Source: Pedobacter sp. SYP-B3415
Lineage (GTDB): Bacteria; Bacteroidota; Bacteroidia; Sphingobacteriales; Sphingobacteriaceae
Direction of reading: 5' to 3'
DNA length: 64,000 nt
Assembly: GCF_004138205.1 (NCBI RefSeq)
Contig: NZ_RXNQ01000001.1
Location: forward strand, 1-64,000
Part shown: positions 1-10,100 of the stretch, piece by piece
How positions within the stretch are numbered: the stretch's first letter is position 1
How the letters are laid out: each line of letters starts with the position of its first letter
Translations under genes and position numbers: made by a program
Notes under the pieces: generated by a model
Seen by the model: the letters and a program-made list of their open reading frames with translations, nothing else
Databases searched by the model: none
Told to the model about the DNA's origin: nothing

Positions 1-1
1 T

Positions 2-94
2 TTCAACGCAAAGATCAAAGCACTAAGGGCTCAATTCAGAGGTGTCAGAAACGTGGAGTTCTTCATGTTCAGATTGATGAAAATCTATGCTTAA
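2..94 (+). pseudogene. C-terminal end of an ISL3/ISAon1-type transposase (cut by the window edge)
   Basis: The reading frame is open from base 2 to a TAA at 92-94 and encodes 31 residues, including FNAKIKALRAQFRG and FFMFRLMKIYA. This ending is characteristic of Bacteroidetes transposases of the DDE_Tnp_ISL3 type (ISAon1-like), where the conserved tail follows the last catalytic acidic residue. Only the tail is visible, so whether the whole transposase is intact cannot be judged. The repeat array at 128-720 begins about 35 bp downstream. The family call rests on remembered family resemblance of a short segment. Confidence 0.6.
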
Positions 95-127
95 TCCAAC
101 TTGCCCCCCAGATTATTTGCTTGATCC

Positions 128-725
128 AAAAAATGGCGCGATAGCGACAGCTTCGTTTATTGATGAGGCCTCCCCCCCAGGGATCACCGAAGCGACGGCC
201 GCAGCAGAGCGGAGGACGGCGCGGAGGTAATCCTGACTATACGCACATTTTCTTTACGGCGATTTCGCCACGCCCTCGATCACCGAAGCGACGGCCGCAG
301 CAGAGCGGAGAACGGCGCGAAGGCAATCGTGACTACACACATTTTCTCTACGGCGATTTCGCCAAGCCGGCACGGCTTGATCCCGGAAGGGCCGGAAAAC
401 AAAAAATGGCGCGATAGCGACAGCTTCGTTTATTGATAAAGCCTCCCCCCAGGGATCACCGAAGCGACGGCCGCAGCAGAGCGGAGAACGGCGCGAAGGC
501 AATCGTGACTACACACACATTTTCTTTACGGCAATTTCTCCAGCCGGCACGGCTTGAAGCGGAAGGGCCGGAAAACAAAAAATGGCGCGATAGCGACAGC
601 TTCGTTTATTGATGAAGCCCTCCCCCAAGGGATCACCGAAGCGACGGCCGCAGCAGAGCGGAGGACGGTGCGGAGGTAATCCTGACTATACGCGCATTTT
701 CTTTACGGCGATTTCCCAGGCCGGC
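128..725. repeat. Tandem array of ~176-bp GC-rich repeat units
   Basis: A segment A (aaaaaatggcgcgatagcga..., about 53 bp) is followed by a segment B that begins gatcaccgaagcgacggccg. A occurs at 128, 401 and 577. B occurs at 182, 278, 454 and 630. The last three B copies are spaced exactly 176 bp apart; the first two are 96 bp apart because the second unit lacks segment A. Copies differ by scattered substitutions, for example ggaggacggcgcggaggtaa versus ggagaacggcgcgaaggcaa. Unit ends contain GGCCGG-type inverted repeats. Short open frames here are repeat by-products. The array sits directly after the transposase tail, so it may be IS-associated. Confidence 0.85.
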
Positions 726-943
726 ATATGTGATAGCCTAAGGCTCAGCTAAAGAAATTAACATGCCGTCGGCAGCAATGGTAACAGAAAGGACTGTCTG
801 GGTAAATCATCAGTCCGGGCTAGCGTCACATCGCCTGTTGACCGATAATTCTAAAATGAATATGGAATTGGGCTGATGAAAATGTAGTAGCCGTTGTCTG
901 CAGTTATATGTTATATGGCTATTTGAGTTTAACGCTATGCATT

Positions 944-978
944 CAAAACGAAAGCCAGCGGCTGTCCGCTGGCTTTCC
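944..978 (-). terminator. Rho-independent terminator
   Basis: A 12-bp perfect stem (950-961 with 966-977, GAAAGCCAGCGG/CCGCTGGCTTTC) has a 4-nt loop. Read on the minus strand it is followed by TTTCGTTTTG. It lies just after the stop of the small minus-strand ORF at 995-1192. Confidence 0.65.
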
Positions 979-994
979 CCTTTTCTGTGCTTTC

Positions 995-1192
995 TTATTT
1001 CTTAAATGCAGCGCCATCAATAGACAGCTCTTCACGACTTATTGAAAGCACAGCATTACCGTAAAGATCACTGTAGTCAACCGCAAAAAAATGGTCAGAA
1101 TAGCTGCGTTTCTCTGATGATTGAGAATATGGCTGAGGGGCAATACACAAACTTAACAAGCAAATAAAAGCAGCTTTTTTATAGTGAATGAT
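995..1192 (-). CDS. Small secreted-peptide-like ORF without an ATG (possible ATT start or decayed start)
   Basis: The minus strand is open for 65 codons. It begins with K-K-A-A-F-I-C-L-L-S-L-C-I-A, a plausible signal peptide, and a short polar mature part ends in FKK. There is no ATG, GTG or upstream TTG in frame; the first codons after the preceding stop are ATC and ATT, and the only TTG is inside the hydrophobic segment. A terminator follows directly (944-978) and the ORF lies 27 bp downstream of the DUF4870 gene, consistent with a real 3' gene of that transcript. It may use ATT, or be a gene that lost its ATG. No family recognised. Confidence 0.35.
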   Translation of the reverse strand: MIHYKKAAFICLLSLCIAPQPYSQSSEKRSYSDHFFAVDYSDLYGNAVLSISREELSIDGAAFKK

Positions 1193-1219
1193 TTAAAATT
1201 CAATTAACTGATTGCCACG

Positions 1220-1585
1220 CTAAGGCCTGGCGCTATTTCGAACCTGCACCTCTGGCTGGAGAAATGCAAACTTGCCTTCAAACATTTTGCCCACGAGCGG
1301 CAGCGGTTTTCTCGCTTCATTATTTGCTGCTATGATACCCAGTAACATCAGAATAAATGTTCCCAGGCTAACGACCAGCGACAGGATATAGGCGCCCGGC
1401 AAAATGGCAACTACAATAGACGACGCAATTCCCAGCAAGACCGATAAGATGATCAGTCCGAGGGATTGTTCCAGATGATAACCGACCAGGGCATCTTTAT
1501 CTGCTCTTTTTTTGTACTCAAGGTAAGAAATGATCCACCCGATAATGGTGATGTAGGCTACTATAGCCAGTGTTTTGTTTTTCAT
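1220..1585 (-). CDS. DUF4870 (Tic20-like) small membrane protein
   Basis: This 121-residue protein has a short N-terminal helix (ALAIVAYITIIGWIISYLEY-like), a polar linker with KKRADKDALVGYHLEQSLGL, and two further long hydrophobic segments at about residues 45-65 and 68-92. The order (TM, K-rich loop, H-x-x-Q-S/A-L, TM, TM) is that of the DUF4870 family found widely in Bacteroidetes; its function is not established. The frame extends 11 codons further upstream, but MKNKTLAIVAY is the natural start. It is divergent from the TPR regulator at 1740, with about 150 bp between them. Confidence 0.75.
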   Translation of the reverse strand: MKNKTLAIVAYITIIGWIISYLEYKKRADKDALVGYHLEQSLGLIILSVLLGIASSIVVAILPGAYILSLVVSLGTFILMLLGIIAANNEARKPLPLVGKMFEGKFAFLQPEVQVRNSARP

Positions 1586-1739
1586 AACTTTATATTTTTG
1601 TGAAATAGATGTCAGCAAATCTCGAATACTTTCATCCTGTCATCAAACAAATGTCTACTACAAGGTGTCTACAGCTGAAAAAAACGGCGTATACAAAACG
1701 TCTACCAAAACATGAAGTGCATACGCTATCAATAGCATA

Positions 1740-3686
1740 GTGGTAAATCGAAGACTGCCAGCAATGAGAGAATCCAGATCTTATCTTTATCTGATCTTCC
1801 TATTCAACTTATTAATTTCCCCTATCCTGCAGGCGCAGGATTACATCGTGGATTCGTTGAAGCAGGACCTTGCCAGATCAAAAACAACGGAGCAGGCGGT
1901 AAAAATGGCTATGCTTGCGCGGGTCATGTACGAGGGAGATCCGGAATCCGCTCTCAAATCGGCGAACGAAGCGCTGAAACTGGCCCGCAAAAACCAGGAT
2001 AAGGCGCATCTTACATTCTGTTATGCAACACTGGGATATATAGCAATGCAGCGCGGTGGGCAGGTACAGGCAAAAAAATATATTGACACGGCGGTAACGT
2101 ATGCGGGAAAAACTAAAGATCCGGCAACTGCCTCTTATGCATGGCTTCGCCGCGGCTGGTTCGACCTGGTCGTTGGTAACAATGAACAAGCTATGGTTAG
2201 CTTGCTCAAAGCAGCAGGGCTTGCAGAAAAACAGCAAAACAAACAGGCATTCAGTTATCAGTCGCTGATCAATCACTATATGTCCAGCATTTATGCCTAC
2301 GGAAGCGACACCGCTAAACAACGCAGATATGCAGTAAAAAGCTTGTGGGCTGCCCGGCGAAGTGGCCGTCCGGATGATATACAAACCGGCTACATGACAG
2401 TTGCCCATAGTTTCCTGTCAAAGTTTGAGCGGGACTTGTCACAGCGAAAATGGCTGGATTCATCAAAAGCGTTTTACAAACAAGCCATGCAGTATTATCT
2501 CGAAAGAAAAAGCCGCATTTACATCCAAAGTAACGGCGCTGCTACTGCACTGAACCTTGGCAACATATATTTTAAATATCATCCGCGAAGCTTCCGCGAC
2601 AGCGCCGAATTTTATATAACTATTGCACTAAATATTGGCAGAAAGACAAAGAGTCATGAAGTCATTGCAAATTGTTATGGTCTGTTGAGCGAATACGCCC
2701 TGGCAGATAAGGAATACAAAAGAGCTGAAACCTTTTTGTTAAACGGCCTTGCAGAACTGGAGAGTTTATCGCCGGGAGCCGATCTAACCAGATCAAGACT
2801 TATGCTTGGATTGGCCAACGTAGCTGAGCGCGCAGGCAATTCCGGTAGTGCCCTGGCCTATTACAAGCGGTACATAGATTATTATAAAAAGGTTTTTGAT
2901 GCTGAGAAGCTGGCAACAGTTCAGCGTATGGAAGAAGAGTTTCATACGGCACGGCAGCAGGACGAGATCAGAAATCTGAAGGAGCGTGAAAGTTTTAACC
3001 GGAGATCAGGCTGGCTGTACCTCTGCATCGGCGCGGTCAGCATCCTCTTCCTGTGCTTTTTACTTCTTTCCTATCACTACAAACTCAAAGCAGCCCGCCG
3101 CCAGGAACAGCTGGCTGAGCAGGAAATGCAAAAGGCAGCACTCAAATTGCGGTTGCAGGAATCGGAGGCTGAGCGCCTGGTGCTTGCCAAACAGGAGTCT
3201 GATCTGCAGATCACACTAAAAGAACAGGAACAGGCCCGGTTAGAGGCCCAGCAGGAGCTGCTTCAGGACCGGACGGAATGGCTGGAAAAAGAACTGCTGG
3301 CTGGCGTTCTGAAGATTGAGGAAAAGAACGCCATTTTAGATTCGCTCAAAGCACGGGCACCGAATAATGAAGATAAAATTACGGCCAAACACATCAGTCA
3401 GATCGTTAACCAACACCAAAAATTGGATGAGCAGCAGTATGAGCTTAGCCAGATGCATCCAAACTTCTTCAACAGTTTGCAGGAAAAATGCGGCAACAAT
3501 TTGACGCGGCTCGACCTAAAATACTGTTCATACATATTGATGGGACTGGACACAAAGGAAATAGCTATTCGGCTGGGCGTGGAGCCAAAAAGTATTCGCA
3601 TGGCGAGATACCGGCTTAAACAAAAATTCAGCCTTTCGAAAGATGACAACCTTGACCAGTTCGTGAGATCATTTGGAAGCCGGTAG
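1740..3686 (+). CDS. TPR-repeat sensor/regulator with transmembrane helix, coiled coil and C-terminal HTH
   Basis: The protein is 648 residues from a GTG at 1740; the ATG at 1764 (MRESRSYLYLIF) gives a cleaner signal peptide ending ILQAQ and is an equally good start. The mature N-terminal half is a run of TPR-type helical repeats (about residues 35-400). One transmembrane helix follows near 425-445 (GWLYLCIGAVSILFLCFLLL), then a long Gln/Glu-rich coiled coil (450-540). A C-terminal LuxR-like helix-turn-helix (about 590-640) contains GLDTKEIAIRLGVEPKSIRMARYRL. This is a common Bacteroidetes one-component architecture: periplasmic TPRs and a cytoplasmic DNA-binding domain. Ligand and targets cannot be read from the sequence. 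Confidence 0.85.
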   Translation: MVNRRLPAMRESRSYLYLIFLFNLLISPILQAQDYIVDSLKQDLARSKTTEQAVKMAMLARVMYEGDPESALKSANEALKLARKNQDKAHLTFCYATLGYIAMQRGGQVQAKKYIDTAVTYAGKTKDPATASYAWLRRGWFDLVVGNNEQAMVSLLKAAGLAEKQQNKQAFSYQSLINHYMSSIYAYGSDTAKQRRYAVKSLWAARRSGRPDDIQTGYMTVAHSFLSKFERDLSQRKWLDSSKAFYKQAMQYYLERKSRIYIQSNGAATALNLGNIYFKYHPRSFRDSAEFYITIALNIGRKTKSHEVIANCYGLLSEYALADKEYKRAETFLLNGLAELESLSPGADLTRSRLMLGLANVAERAGNSGSALAYYKRYIDYYKKVFDAEKLATVQRMEEEFHTARQQDEIRNLKERESFNRRSGWLYLCIGAVSILFLCFLLLSYHYKLKAARRQEQLAEQEMQKAALKLRLQESEAERLVLAKQESDLQITLKEQEQARLEAQQELLQDRTEWLEKELLAGVLKIEEKNAILDSLKARAPNNEDKITAKHISQIVNQHQKLDEQQYELSQMHPNFFNSLQEKCGNNLTRLDLKYCSYILMGLDTKEIAIRLGVEPKSIRMARYRLKQKFSLSKDDNLDQFVRSFGSR

Positions 3687-3726
3687 GGTTCTGTACCTTA
3701 AACTACCCCAATCCCCAATTTTATCG

Positions 3727-3734
3727 TACTTTTG
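3727..3734 (+). promoter_or_regulatory. -7 promoter box (TACTTTTG) of the first PAS kinase
   Basis: TACTTTTG matches the Bacteroidetes TAnnTTTG box and lies 29 bp before the ATG at 3764. No clear -33 TTTG partner was found. Confidence 0.6.
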
Positions 3735-3763
3735 CAGCCGTTATCGATTTCAGCCTGTACACT

Positions 3764-6700
3764 ATGAATAATACAAGCAGTTCGGCATTGCCGCCTGTTG
3801 CTTTGCGCATCTTTGACACCCTGCCAGGTCAATACCTGGTCTTGTCGCCGCAGCTAACTATTCTTACTGCCAGCAATAGATACCTGAAGTTCGCCAACCT
3901 GAGCAGGGAGGATATTACCAACCGTTCACTTGCTGATGTCTTTTCCGGTTCCTTGTTTAACTGGTCAGATGAGGCGAAAAACCTGATAATTGAATCGTTG
4001 CAGCAGGTTGTGACCACTCAGTTCGCCGAGCAGTTATCCATACCTGGAGCCTTCTCCGAACCAGCGACCGCCCCGGTAGAAGTATTAAACCACCCGGTTG
4101 CAGATGATGACGGTGCTGTTGCCTATGTGATCCATGAAATTCGTTCCGTACCGGCAGGAGACGCTATGCAGGATAAATCGGCAGAAACGATTCGCATGAA
4201 AGAAGATGCGGAAACCGGCCAGCACGACAGTGACATGCAAGTTCTGTTCGATGCAGTCCCCGCCCAGATTGCCATTCTCCGGGGGCCGGATCTGACCTAC
4301 TCATACATCAACCCACAGTATAAAAGGGAGCTTTTTCCACACCGGGAAGTGTTGGGTATGCCGCTGCTGGCGGCGTTACCTGAGATCAGCAACGATCCGA
4401 TCGTTCAGATCCTATACTCGGTGTATCACACAGGCAAACCGTATATTGATACTGAGATCTGCGTACCCTTGGCCGCTGAGGCCGGCGGCGAGCTGGAAGA
4501 CCATTTTTTTAACGTCGTCTACCAACCGCTGCGCAACGAAGCGGGAGAAATTGATGCACTGCTAAGCTTCAAATACGAAATTACCCAGCATGTTGCAGCC
4601 CGGAAACTCCTGGAAGAAAAGACGGCAGATCTCGAAGTTCTTAACAACCGGCTCCATGATGCCTACCAGGAGCTGCAGGCTATAAACGAAGAACTGAATG
4701 CAAGTAATGAGGAGCTTCAGGCTACAAATGAAGAACTGAACCAGGCCCAGGATGAACTTGCCATTCTCAATGAAACGCTTGAACAACGCATTCTGGAACG
4801 TACAGCCAGATTGCAGGACAGCGAGCATGAACAGCAGGCGCTTAATGAAGAGCTGATGGCCGTGAACGAAGAGCTGTCATCGACAAATGAAGAACTGATT
4901 GACAGCCGCACGCGGATTGAAGAGACCGCCGAGCAGCTTGCCATGAGCGAACAAAAGATCAGGAGCCTGGTAGACAGTGCCCCCTTTCCGATTGGTGTGT
5001 ATGTTGGCCGCGAAATGCGCATAGAAATGTTGAACCAGGCAATTATTGACACCTGGAACCGCGGCAGCGACCTGATCGGCAAAACATACGCAGAGGTCTT
5101 GCCCGAACTTGCAGATACCGGGGTTTACGAGCACCTTGACCGGGTGTACACGACCGGCATACCCTATCACACCAGAAACGAAAGGGTTGATCTGCTGGTA
5201 GACGGCACACTCACGCCGTTTTACTTCAATTACGATTTTACGCCACTTTTTGACAGCAGCGGCAAGGTTTACGGCGTAATGAATACCGCAGCAGATGTAA
5301 CTGATCTTGCTAACGCCAAATTGCAGGCTGAGCAAAGTCAGAAAAGCCTGTATAACATCATTATGCGCTCTCCGGTGGCAAAAAGTATCTTGCTTGGTGC
5401 AGAATACAATGTAAATGTTGCTAACGACAGGATGATCACCCTTTGGGGAAAATCCCGTGAGGAAATGATGAACCACCCTATCTTCGAAGCACTGCCAGAG
5501 GCCAAAGGACAGGGCCTGGAAGAGCTGCTGGCCGACGTTTATAACAACGGGCAGACCTTTGAGGCCAAGGAAAGAGCTGTTTCACTACTGAGAAACGGCA
5601 GCCTGGAAACGATTTATCTTGATTTTGTTTATCAGCCCTACCGCGACGCACACGAAAACATTATCGGTGTGATCGTGACTGCCATTGATGTGACGAGCCA
5701 GGTTGTATCCAGGGAGCGTGTACAGCAACTCAACGAAGAACTGGCTGCAACAAACGAAGAACTTCAATCGGCAAACAACGTTCAGGCGGGTATAAACGAA
5801 GAGCTAAACGCGCTGAACGAAGCACTCAAACTTAGCCAGGCCGAGGTCCAGCTCGCAATCGATGCAGCCGGTCTTGCAACCTTTGACCTGAATCCTAATA
5901 CCGGCAGGTTTGCAGGTAACGATATGACTAAGGCCTGGTTTGGGCTGCAGCCTGCAGACGAGATCGAGCTTGAAAAAGCGGTCGCTGCCATAGCTGAAGA
6001 AGACCAGGAACGGGTGCAGCAAGCCATTGATACGGCGATGTCTTACGCTTCAGGCGGAGACTATGACATACATTATACGATTATCAATCCGCTCGATAAA
6101 GTGGCAAGGGTTGTCAGGGCAAAAGGAAAGGCCCAGTTTAATGAGAACCGAGAGCCCATCCGACTCAGCGGCGTTCTTCTCGATATTACCGAGCAGAAAA
6201 AAGACGAGCAGAGAAAAAATGACTTTATCGGCATAGCCAGCCATGAGCTGAAAACGCCATTGACCTCCCTCAAGGCGCTTATACAGGTTACAGGCCAGAA
6301 GCTGAAAACCAGCGAAGACCAGTTTCTAAAAAATACTATAGAAAAATCTGGCGTACAGGTTAAGAAGATGGAAGCCATGATCAATGGTTTTCTGAATATC
6401 TCAAGGCTGGAATCGGGAAAAATGGCAATTGAGAAAACACGGTTCAACCTGCAAACGCTGATTGAAGAAATCATAAAGGAAACTGCGCTGACAACAACAA
6501 GTCACCAGATCGTATTCGAATCCGGGTGTCCGGTTGAGATAACCGCCGACGCAGACAAAATTGAATCAGTCATATCAAATCTGATCGGCAATGCGGCAAA
6601 GTATTCTGCCCGCGGCACTAATATTACGGTAAACTGCCAGCAAAGTTCAAAGCATGTCACGGTAAGTGTAACCGACCAGGGCATGGGCATTACACCCGAA

Positions 6701-6889
6701 GATCAGCAGCGGATTTTTGACAGGTATTTCCGTGTTGAATCCAGCCATTCGCGGCATATTTCAGGCTTTGGTATTGGTCTCTATCTCAGTGCCGAAATTA
6801 TCCACCTGCATAAAGGTGAAATAGGTGTTACAAGCGAGCCGGGAATTGGGTCGACTTTTTACATCAGGTTACCGCTGGATCTGGACTAA
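3764..6889 (+). CDS. Multi-PAS sensor histidine kinase (cytoplasmic)
   Basis: This 1041-residue protein has no signal peptide or transmembrane segment. About five PAS-type domains (roughly 12-130, 160-285, 400-525, 528-650, 695-815) are interleaved with coiled coils built from repeated NEEL/TNEEL motifs (about 285-400 and 650-690). HisKA follows, with the phosphoacceptor His827 in ASHELKTPL, and then an HATPase domain with N-box NLIGNAAKYS, DQGMGI and GFGIGLYLS. It autophosphorylates on His in response to signals sensed by the PAS domains. There is no receiver in the protein and no response regulator next to it, so its partner is unknown. The downstream kinase at 7120 shares the C-terminal kinase region. 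Confidence 0.92.
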   Translation: MNNTSSSALPPVALRIFDTLPGQYLVLSPQLTILTASNRYLKFANLSREDITNRSLADVFSGSLFNWSDEAKNLIIESLQQVVTTQFAEQLSIPGAFSEPATAPVEVLNHPVADDDGAVAYVIHEIRSVPAGDAMQDKSAETIRMKEDAETGQHDSDMQVLFDAVPAQIAILRGPDLTYSYINPQYKRELFPHREVLGMPLLAALPEISNDPIVQILYSVYHTGKPYIDTEICVPLAAEAGGELEDHFFNVVYQPLRNEAGEIDALLSFKYEITQHVAARKLLEEKTADLEVLNNRLHDAYQELQAINEELNASNEELQATNEELNQAQDELAILNETLEQRILERTARLQDSEHEQQALNEELMAVNEELSSTNEELIDSRTRIEETAEQLAMSEQKIRSLVDSAPFPIGVYVGREMRIEMLNQAIIDTWNRGSDLIGKTYAEVLPELADTGVYEHLDRVYTTGIPYHTRNERVDLLVDGTLTPFYFNYDFTPLFDSSGKVYGVMNTAADVTDLANAKLQAEQSQKSLYNIIMRSPVAKSILLGAEYNVNVANDRMITLWGKSREEMMNHPIFEALPEAKGQGLEELLADVYNNGQTFEAKERAVSLLRNGSLETIYLDFVYQPYRDAHENIIGVIVTAIDVTSQVVSRERVQQLNEELAATNEELQSANNVQAGINEELNALNEALKLSQAEVQLAIDAAGLATFDLNPNTGRFAGNDMTKAWFGLQPADEIELEKAVAAIAEEDQERVQQAIDTAMSYASGGDYDIHYTIINPLDKVARVVRAKGKAQFNENREPIRLSGVLLDITEQKKDEQRKNDFIGIASHELKTPLTSLKALIQVTGQKLKTSEDQFLKNTIEKSGVQVKKMEAMINGFLNISRLESGKMAIEKTRFNLQTLIEEIIKETALTTTSHQIVFESGCPVEITADADKIESVISNLIGNAAKYSARGTNITVNCQQSSKHVTVSVTDQGMGITPEDQQRIFDRYFRVESSHSRHISGFGIGLYLSAEIIHLHKGEIGVTSEPGIGSTFYIRLPLDLD

Positions 6890-7086
6890 GCGGGCATAGT
6901 TGCATTTCTGACAGCCGGCGTATCGTCGGGAAAAAGTGGAATTCCGCACGGGGAATATCCCGTTCATTGTTTTGGTCAGGTACACCAGATCTGGAGAGAC
7001 CACTATTGCTTTGTCCATTATTCCCAGCTTGTGTACATAAAATCTGATGCTGTTTCCTGCCACCTGGCTGGACTGCCTGTTTTTTC

Positions 7087-7094
7087 TATCTTTG
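7087..7094 (+). promoter_or_regulatory. -7 promoter box (TATCTTTG) of the hybrid kinase
   Basis: TATCTTTG matches TAnnTTTG and lies 25 bp before the ATG at 7120. This suggests the kinase has its own promoter rather than reading through from 3764. Confidence 0.6.
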
Positions 7095-7119
7095 TGGCGA
7101 TAGCCACCAGGCTTTACAG

Positions 7120-10100
7120 ATGAATTTACGCGAACAAGAAAGCACCGAGCAGTTTTTATCAGGAGGTGGTGAGATGGGTAAACTGATCCGGTCTATGGAC
7201 TGGTCGAAGACTGCACTGGGACCAATAGAATCCTGGCCACAAAGTCTTCGCACCTCGGTTAGCCTCTGCCTGTCTTCGACTTTCCCTATCCTGATTGCCT
7301 GGGGTCCTGAAACCATTCAAATCTACAATGACAGTTACAGGCCCATCTGTGGTGCCAAGCACCCCGAGTCTATGGGTATGAACTTTCGGATCTGCTGGGA
7401 AACGGCCCTGCCGGTAGTTGGTGATGCCTTTACCCGCGGTGAACATGGCGAAGGCACGTATATCAACGACCAGCGTATGTTTCTTGACCGCTATGGTTAT
7501 CTGGAAGAAGCATTTATGACCTTCTCATTTGCGCCGATACGTGATGAGACCGGTGGCGTGGGTGGTATCTTTCATCCCATTACCGAGACAACGGTCAAGA
7601 TTCTCAGCGGCCGCCGTACGCAGGCACTACGCGATCTGGGCGCTGCCATTGTTAAGGCTAAATCTGTTGAAGAGATCGGGAGCCTTACAGTAGCGCGGTA
7701 TGATGAATATAACCTGGATATTCCCTTCCTGCTATTTTATCAATTGGGAGAGACCGGGGCCAGACTGATAAGCGCCGCCGGCATTAGTGACTGCTCTGCG
7801 CTAAGCCCTGTACATATCGCGCCAGGTAACGATACAGCCTGGCCACTCGATGCCTGCGCACGTTCTGGCAAGATGGAAACCGTAACCGATCTGGCGGGGC
7901 GTTTTGGCACTTTCGTTTGTGGCCCCTATGAAGAACCTCCGCATTCGGCTGTTATCCTGCCGCTCAAGCTTTCGGGTCAGGAAGAGCCTTACGGATTCAT
8001 GATTGCCGGTGTGAGCGCCAGGCGGGCACTGGATCAGGATTATCTTAACTTCTACGATCAACTTCTTAACACCTATAACACGGCGATCTCGAACGTTTAC
8101 GCGTATGAACAGGAACAGAAACGCGCCGAGGCACTGGCAGAAATAGACCGTTCCAAAACCGCATTTTTCAGCAATGTGAGCCATGAGTTCCGCACGCCGC
8201 TTACTCTTATGCTTGGTCCGCTGGAAGATCTGCTTAGCCGCGAGCCCCTGGAAGATGAGCTCAAACAGCCAATCGAGGCCACGCACCGCAATGCGCTCCG
8301 GCTACTTAAACTTGTGAATAACCTGTTGGATTATAGCCGGGTTGAAGCTGGGCGTGCTCAGGCCGCATATCAGAAAGTAGACCTGGCAGAGTTAACTGCT
8401 GACCTGGCCAGCAGTTTCCGGTCAATCATCGAGAAAGCGGGAATGCAGCTTTTGGTGGAGACCGAAACGTTGACATCACCCAGTTTTGTTGATAGGCAGA
8501 TGTGGGAAAAGATTGTCCTGAACCTGCTTTCAAATGCGTTCAAATATACCCTGAAAGGGACCATTACCGTGGCGCTCAGCCAGCAGGGCAATCATGCTGT
8601 ACTGCAGGTTAAAGACACCGGTATCGGGATACCGGAGAAGGAACTGCCACATATGTTCGAGCGCTTTCACCGGGTAGAAAACGCTGCAGGCCGTACGCAT
8701 GAGGGAACGGGCATCGGTTTATCACTGGTGCATGAACTTGTCAGCCTTCACGGCGGCGAGATCGCCGTTGCAAGCAGCGAAGGCATTGGCAGTACATTTA
8801 CCGTCAGATTGCCCCTGGGCAGTGATCATCTGCCGCAGGCGCACATGCTTACGACAGAAAAAACTGTCGATACAACTGCCCTGAAAGGTGCGTTTATCCA
8901 GGAGGCCTACAACCTGCTGCAGGATAATGCCGGCGCTGAATACGCCAATCCGAATGCAAACAGCACTATGAGCGCGCATCAGGATTTGTCTGTAACCAAA
9001 GAAACCAACATTCTTGTTGTAGACGATAATGCCGATATGCGTGCCTATCTCAACAGGTTACTTGAACCGTATTTCTCGGTTACACTTGTCGTGAATGGCG
9101 ATGATGCGCTTCGCAAGATCCGTTCATCGGATTTTGATCTTGTACTAAGCGACATGATGATGCCGGTACTTGACGGAAAACAAATGTTACGCAGGATCAG
9201 GGAGACACCTGGTACGCAGAACCTGCCGGTCATCTTTCTCTCGGCCCGTGCCGGCGAAGAAGCACGTATTGACGGACTTGAAGCGGGAGCCGATGATTAT
9301 CTCGTCAAGCCTTTCTCGGCGGCCGAATTGTTAACGAAAGTCCGGGCACAGATCAAAATCAGCAAAACACGTAACCATGCCGAACGGCAGTTACGGGAAT
9401 TACTCACCGAGGCGCCGGTCGCTATTGCAATCTACAGCTCAGCGCTGCATATAATTGATTTTGCGAATGAGCGGATGCTTCAGTACTGGGGAGTAACCGC
9501 AGCGGAAAGCTTTGCACGGCCTTTACTGGAAGTCATGCCGCACTTGGGGCAACAGGGTTTCGGCGAAATCATGGATAAGGTTTACCAGACCGGCGAACGG
9601 TTCGTTTCTGGCGAAATACCGGTAACCATAACCAAGGGGGGTATAGAAGAGACCACCTATATTCATTTAACGGTCGAAGCCCGCCGAAGCGAAGACAATG
9701 AAATTGTAGGTATGATCGCCGTTGCGGCGGATGTAACCGAGCAGGTTCTTGCCCGTCAGAGCCTTGAAAAGGTTACCGATACACTTAAACTTTCACTCGA
9801 CGCAGCTAACCTGGGTACATGGCGAACAGATCTGGGTACCGACCACCTGATCATATCAGATATAACAAGCCGCATTCATGGCTTACCTCCGGGAACCGAA
9901 CTCATGTTTTCAGATAGCGTGAATCTTGTCCTACCTGAACACCGCGAAACACTTATACAAGGCATTCGAAAGGCTATAGAAACAAAGGGACGATTCAGCG
10001 AGAATTACCAGATTCAGCCGGCCGATGGCGGAAAACGCAAGTGGCTTAATTCTACCGGCAAAGCTGAGCTTGATAGTGAGGGAAATGTGACAGGCGTAAT

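Noticed and set aside
128-725. Repeat array considered as a CRISPR array
   Set aside because: Units are about 176 bp with diverged copies and no short constant repeats with unique spacers; no cas genes are nearby.
4562-6474. Several minus-strand ORFs opposite the PAS kinase
   Set aside because: They follow from the repetitive NEEL coding sequence and have Ser/Cys-rich low-complexity products.
6890-7086. Gap between the first two kinases considered as an RNA gene
   Set aside because: No stable paired structure, tRNA-like arms or family pattern is visible; only the -7 box at its end is supported.
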